Origin: Dehalococcoidia bacterium
GTDB taxonomy: Bacteria; Chloroflexota; Dehalococcoidia; UBA3495; JAAXIE01
Direction of reading: 5' to 3'
Assembly (NCBI GenBank): GCA_012270525.1
Contig: JAAXIE010000168.1
Location: forward strand, 1-7,584
Length of the DNA stretch: 7,584 nt
A model generated the notes under the pieces. The model was not told where the DNA came from. It did no database searches and saw nothing but the letters and a program-made list of their open reading frames with translations. Numbering within the stretch: position 1 is the stretch's first letter; each line of letters starts with the position of its first letter. Of this stretch, positions 6,375 through 7,584 are shown in pieces. The position numbers and the translations under genes are program-made.

Positions 6375-7584
6375 TCAAACCCCCGTCACCGGATCCACGT
6401 CCACCATCCAACCCTTCGGCACAGCGACCTCGCTCAGCAGCTCGTGAAGAACGCCTCCCGCCCCCCGTAGAACCAGCTGCCAACGGTAGAACCCGCGAAT
6501 CCGCCTAGGCTGCGCCGGCGCCGGGCCCACCACATCCACCCCCGCGAAACCGCGTCCGTAGACCGTGGAACGTAGAAGCTCCGCCATCCGCGCGGCTTCT
6601 TCCTCACAAGCATCCTCCTTAATGTGCTGGTACGCCATCCGGACCAGTCTGCTAAAGGGCGGATAGCGCAACTCCCGCCGGTATGCAATCTCCCTCTTAT
6701 ACATGCTCAAGAAATCCTGTCGGCCCGCGGCGCGTATCGCATAGCTCTCGGGGCTGTACGTTTGGATGATAACCAGCCCCGGCCTCTGCCCCCTGCCCGC
6801 CCTGCCCGCCACCTGGCACAACAGCTGGAACGTCCTTTCCCCAGCGCGAAAGTCGGGCCGATGCAGCCCTACGTCTGCCAGCGCTACCCCAACCAGGCTC
6901 ACGTTGGGCACGTGAAGCCCCTTCGTTACCATCTGCGTGCCAACCAGCACCTGCGCCTCACCCTCTGCAAAAGCCCTCAGCAGCGCCTCGTGTTCCCCGC
7001 CTCTCCCTGCCGCATCGCTATCCAAGCGCACAACCCCAACCCCGGGCAAGGTCCGCTTCAACTCCTCCACCACCCTCTGGGTGCCGACGCCCAGGTATCG
7101 AAGCAAACTGCTGCCGCATTCTGCGCACTTGGCAGAAGAACGGCGGCGGCGACCGCAAAGGTGGCACAGCAGTCCCTTCCCTCCATGGTGCGTAACAACC
7201 ACGGAGCAGCGGCTGCACTCCAGGGGCAACCCGCAGTTCCGGCACTGCACCACGGGGGCCGCACCCCTCCGGTTCAAGAATAGAATCGCCTGCTCTCCCC
7301 GTTCGACGCACCCTTTCAGCGAGCGGATAAGCCGCCTGCTGAAGGGGCTGCGGTTTCCCTCCTTCAACTCCTCGCGCATGTCCTCGATGACAACCCTGGC
7401 CAACCCCGACCCTACACGCCCTTCAGTCGAGGATGCAGCCGGTGGTATCCGATAGGGCAGCTGGAACAGCCGGTGCCGCTTCCCCCGGCGAGCATGAAAA
7501 TACGTGGCCACGTCCGGCGTGGCGCTGCCCATCAATACGGGCACGCCCGAAAGCTGAGAAATCTTCCGCGCCGTCTCCCTGGCG
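6375..7584 (-). CDS. priA: primosomal helicase PriA, C-terminal part (5' truncated by window edge)
   Basis: Superfamily 2 3'-5' DNA helicase that recognises stalled forks and reloads the replisome. The frame runs off the right edge. The codons before the GTG at 7544 read ARETARKISQLSG, joining directly to VPVLMGSATP (motif III), so that GTG is internal. Residues below count from that GTG. Motif IV is AILFLNRRG (86-94). The zinc-binding region has four Cys pairs: 101/104, 110/113, 127/130 and 140/143. GVGTQRVVEEL (152-162) follows, then motif V VGTQMVTKGLHVPN (201-214), and DFRAGERTFQLLCQVAGRAGR (231-251, motif VI) in abbreviated terms. The end has RYPPFSRL (293-300) and VDVDP (381-385), typical of PriA. 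About 402 residues are visible; whole proteins have about 730-830. The N-terminal DNA-binding domain, Walker A and DEAH box lie outside. It is upstream of def in the same direction, a common pairing. Confidence 0.96.
   Translation of the reverse strand, partial: ARETARKISQLSGVPVLMGSATPDVATYFHARRGKRHRLFQLPYRIPPAASSTEGRVGSGLARVVIEDMREELKEGNRSPFSRRLIRSLKGCVERGEQAILFLNRRGAAPVVQCRNCGLPLECSRCSVVVTHHGGKGLLCHLCGRRRRSSAKCAECGSSLLRYLGVGTQRVVEELKRTLPGVGVVRLDSDAAGRGGEHEALLRAFAEGEAQVLVGTQMVTKGLHVPNVSLVGVALADVGLHRPDFRAGERTFQLLCQVAGRAGRGQRPGLVIIQTYSPESYAIRAAGRQDFLSMYKREIAYRRELRYPPFSRLVRMAYQHIKEDACEEEAARMAELLRSTVYGRGFAGVDVVGPAPAQPRRIRGFYRWQLVLRGAGGVLHELLSEVAVPKGWMVDVDPVTGV

Noticed and set aside
6624..7283. 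219-codon plus-strand open frame opposite priA
   Set aside because: Lies fully within the PriA zinc-binding and helicase motif region and encodes nothing recognisable.
1..7584. tRNA or rRNA genes, CRISPR array, insertion sequence, phage or defence genes
   Set aside because: No clover-leaf-like sequence, regular direct repeats, transposase motif or terminal inverted repeats were seen. The window is packed with housekeeping genes.

Overview
The window is GC-rich DNA from what is most likely a free-living bacterium. Six protein-coding genes fill almost all of it. Housekeeping content, GTG starts, separate secD and secF genes and a priA-def neighbourhood would fit a Chloroflexota-like lineage (for example Dehalococcoidia/SAR202-type bacteria). 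That placement is an inference from gene style and order, not from a marker, and confidence in it is low to moderate.

Layout, left to right. Positions 2-508 (+ strand) hold the C-terminal two thirds of a short-chain dehydrogenase/reductase whose start lies outside the window. A 72-bp convergent gap with an imperfect hairpin separates it from a minus-strand block. Read in the direction of transcription (right to left), that block is: priA (helicase PriA, N-terminal part outside the window), a 111-bp gap, def (peptide deformylase), a 53-bp gap, a CCA-type tRNA nucleotidyltransferase with an HD domain, a 9-bp gap, secD, then secF, which overlaps secD by one base (TAATG). I saw no RNA genes, insertion sequences, CRISPR arrays or phage genes.

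The 111-bp gap upstream of def carries a near-consensus sigma-70-type promoter (TTTACA, 18 bp, TATAAT), an imperfect inverted repeat filling its spacer, and a good Shine-Dalgarno in front of a GTG start. The simplest reading is one transcription unit, def-cca-secD-secF. It would link N-terminal deformylation of nascent chains, tRNA 3'-end maturation and proton-driven protein export.

The most unusual item is SecD. At 899 residues it is much longer than ordinary SecD (about 400-620 residues). The extra length is not random: its extracytoplasmic P1 domain holds six diverged copies of a 55-60 residue alpha/beta module. The modules recur at about 72-77 residue spacing and are split into two blocks that interrupt the canonical P1 sequence at two places. 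The periplasmic loop of SecF looks like a further single copy of the same module. A second point of interest is the nucleotidyltransferase, which lacks a recognisable long flexible loop between motifs A and B and has a Cys in place of the first Arg of the RRD motif.
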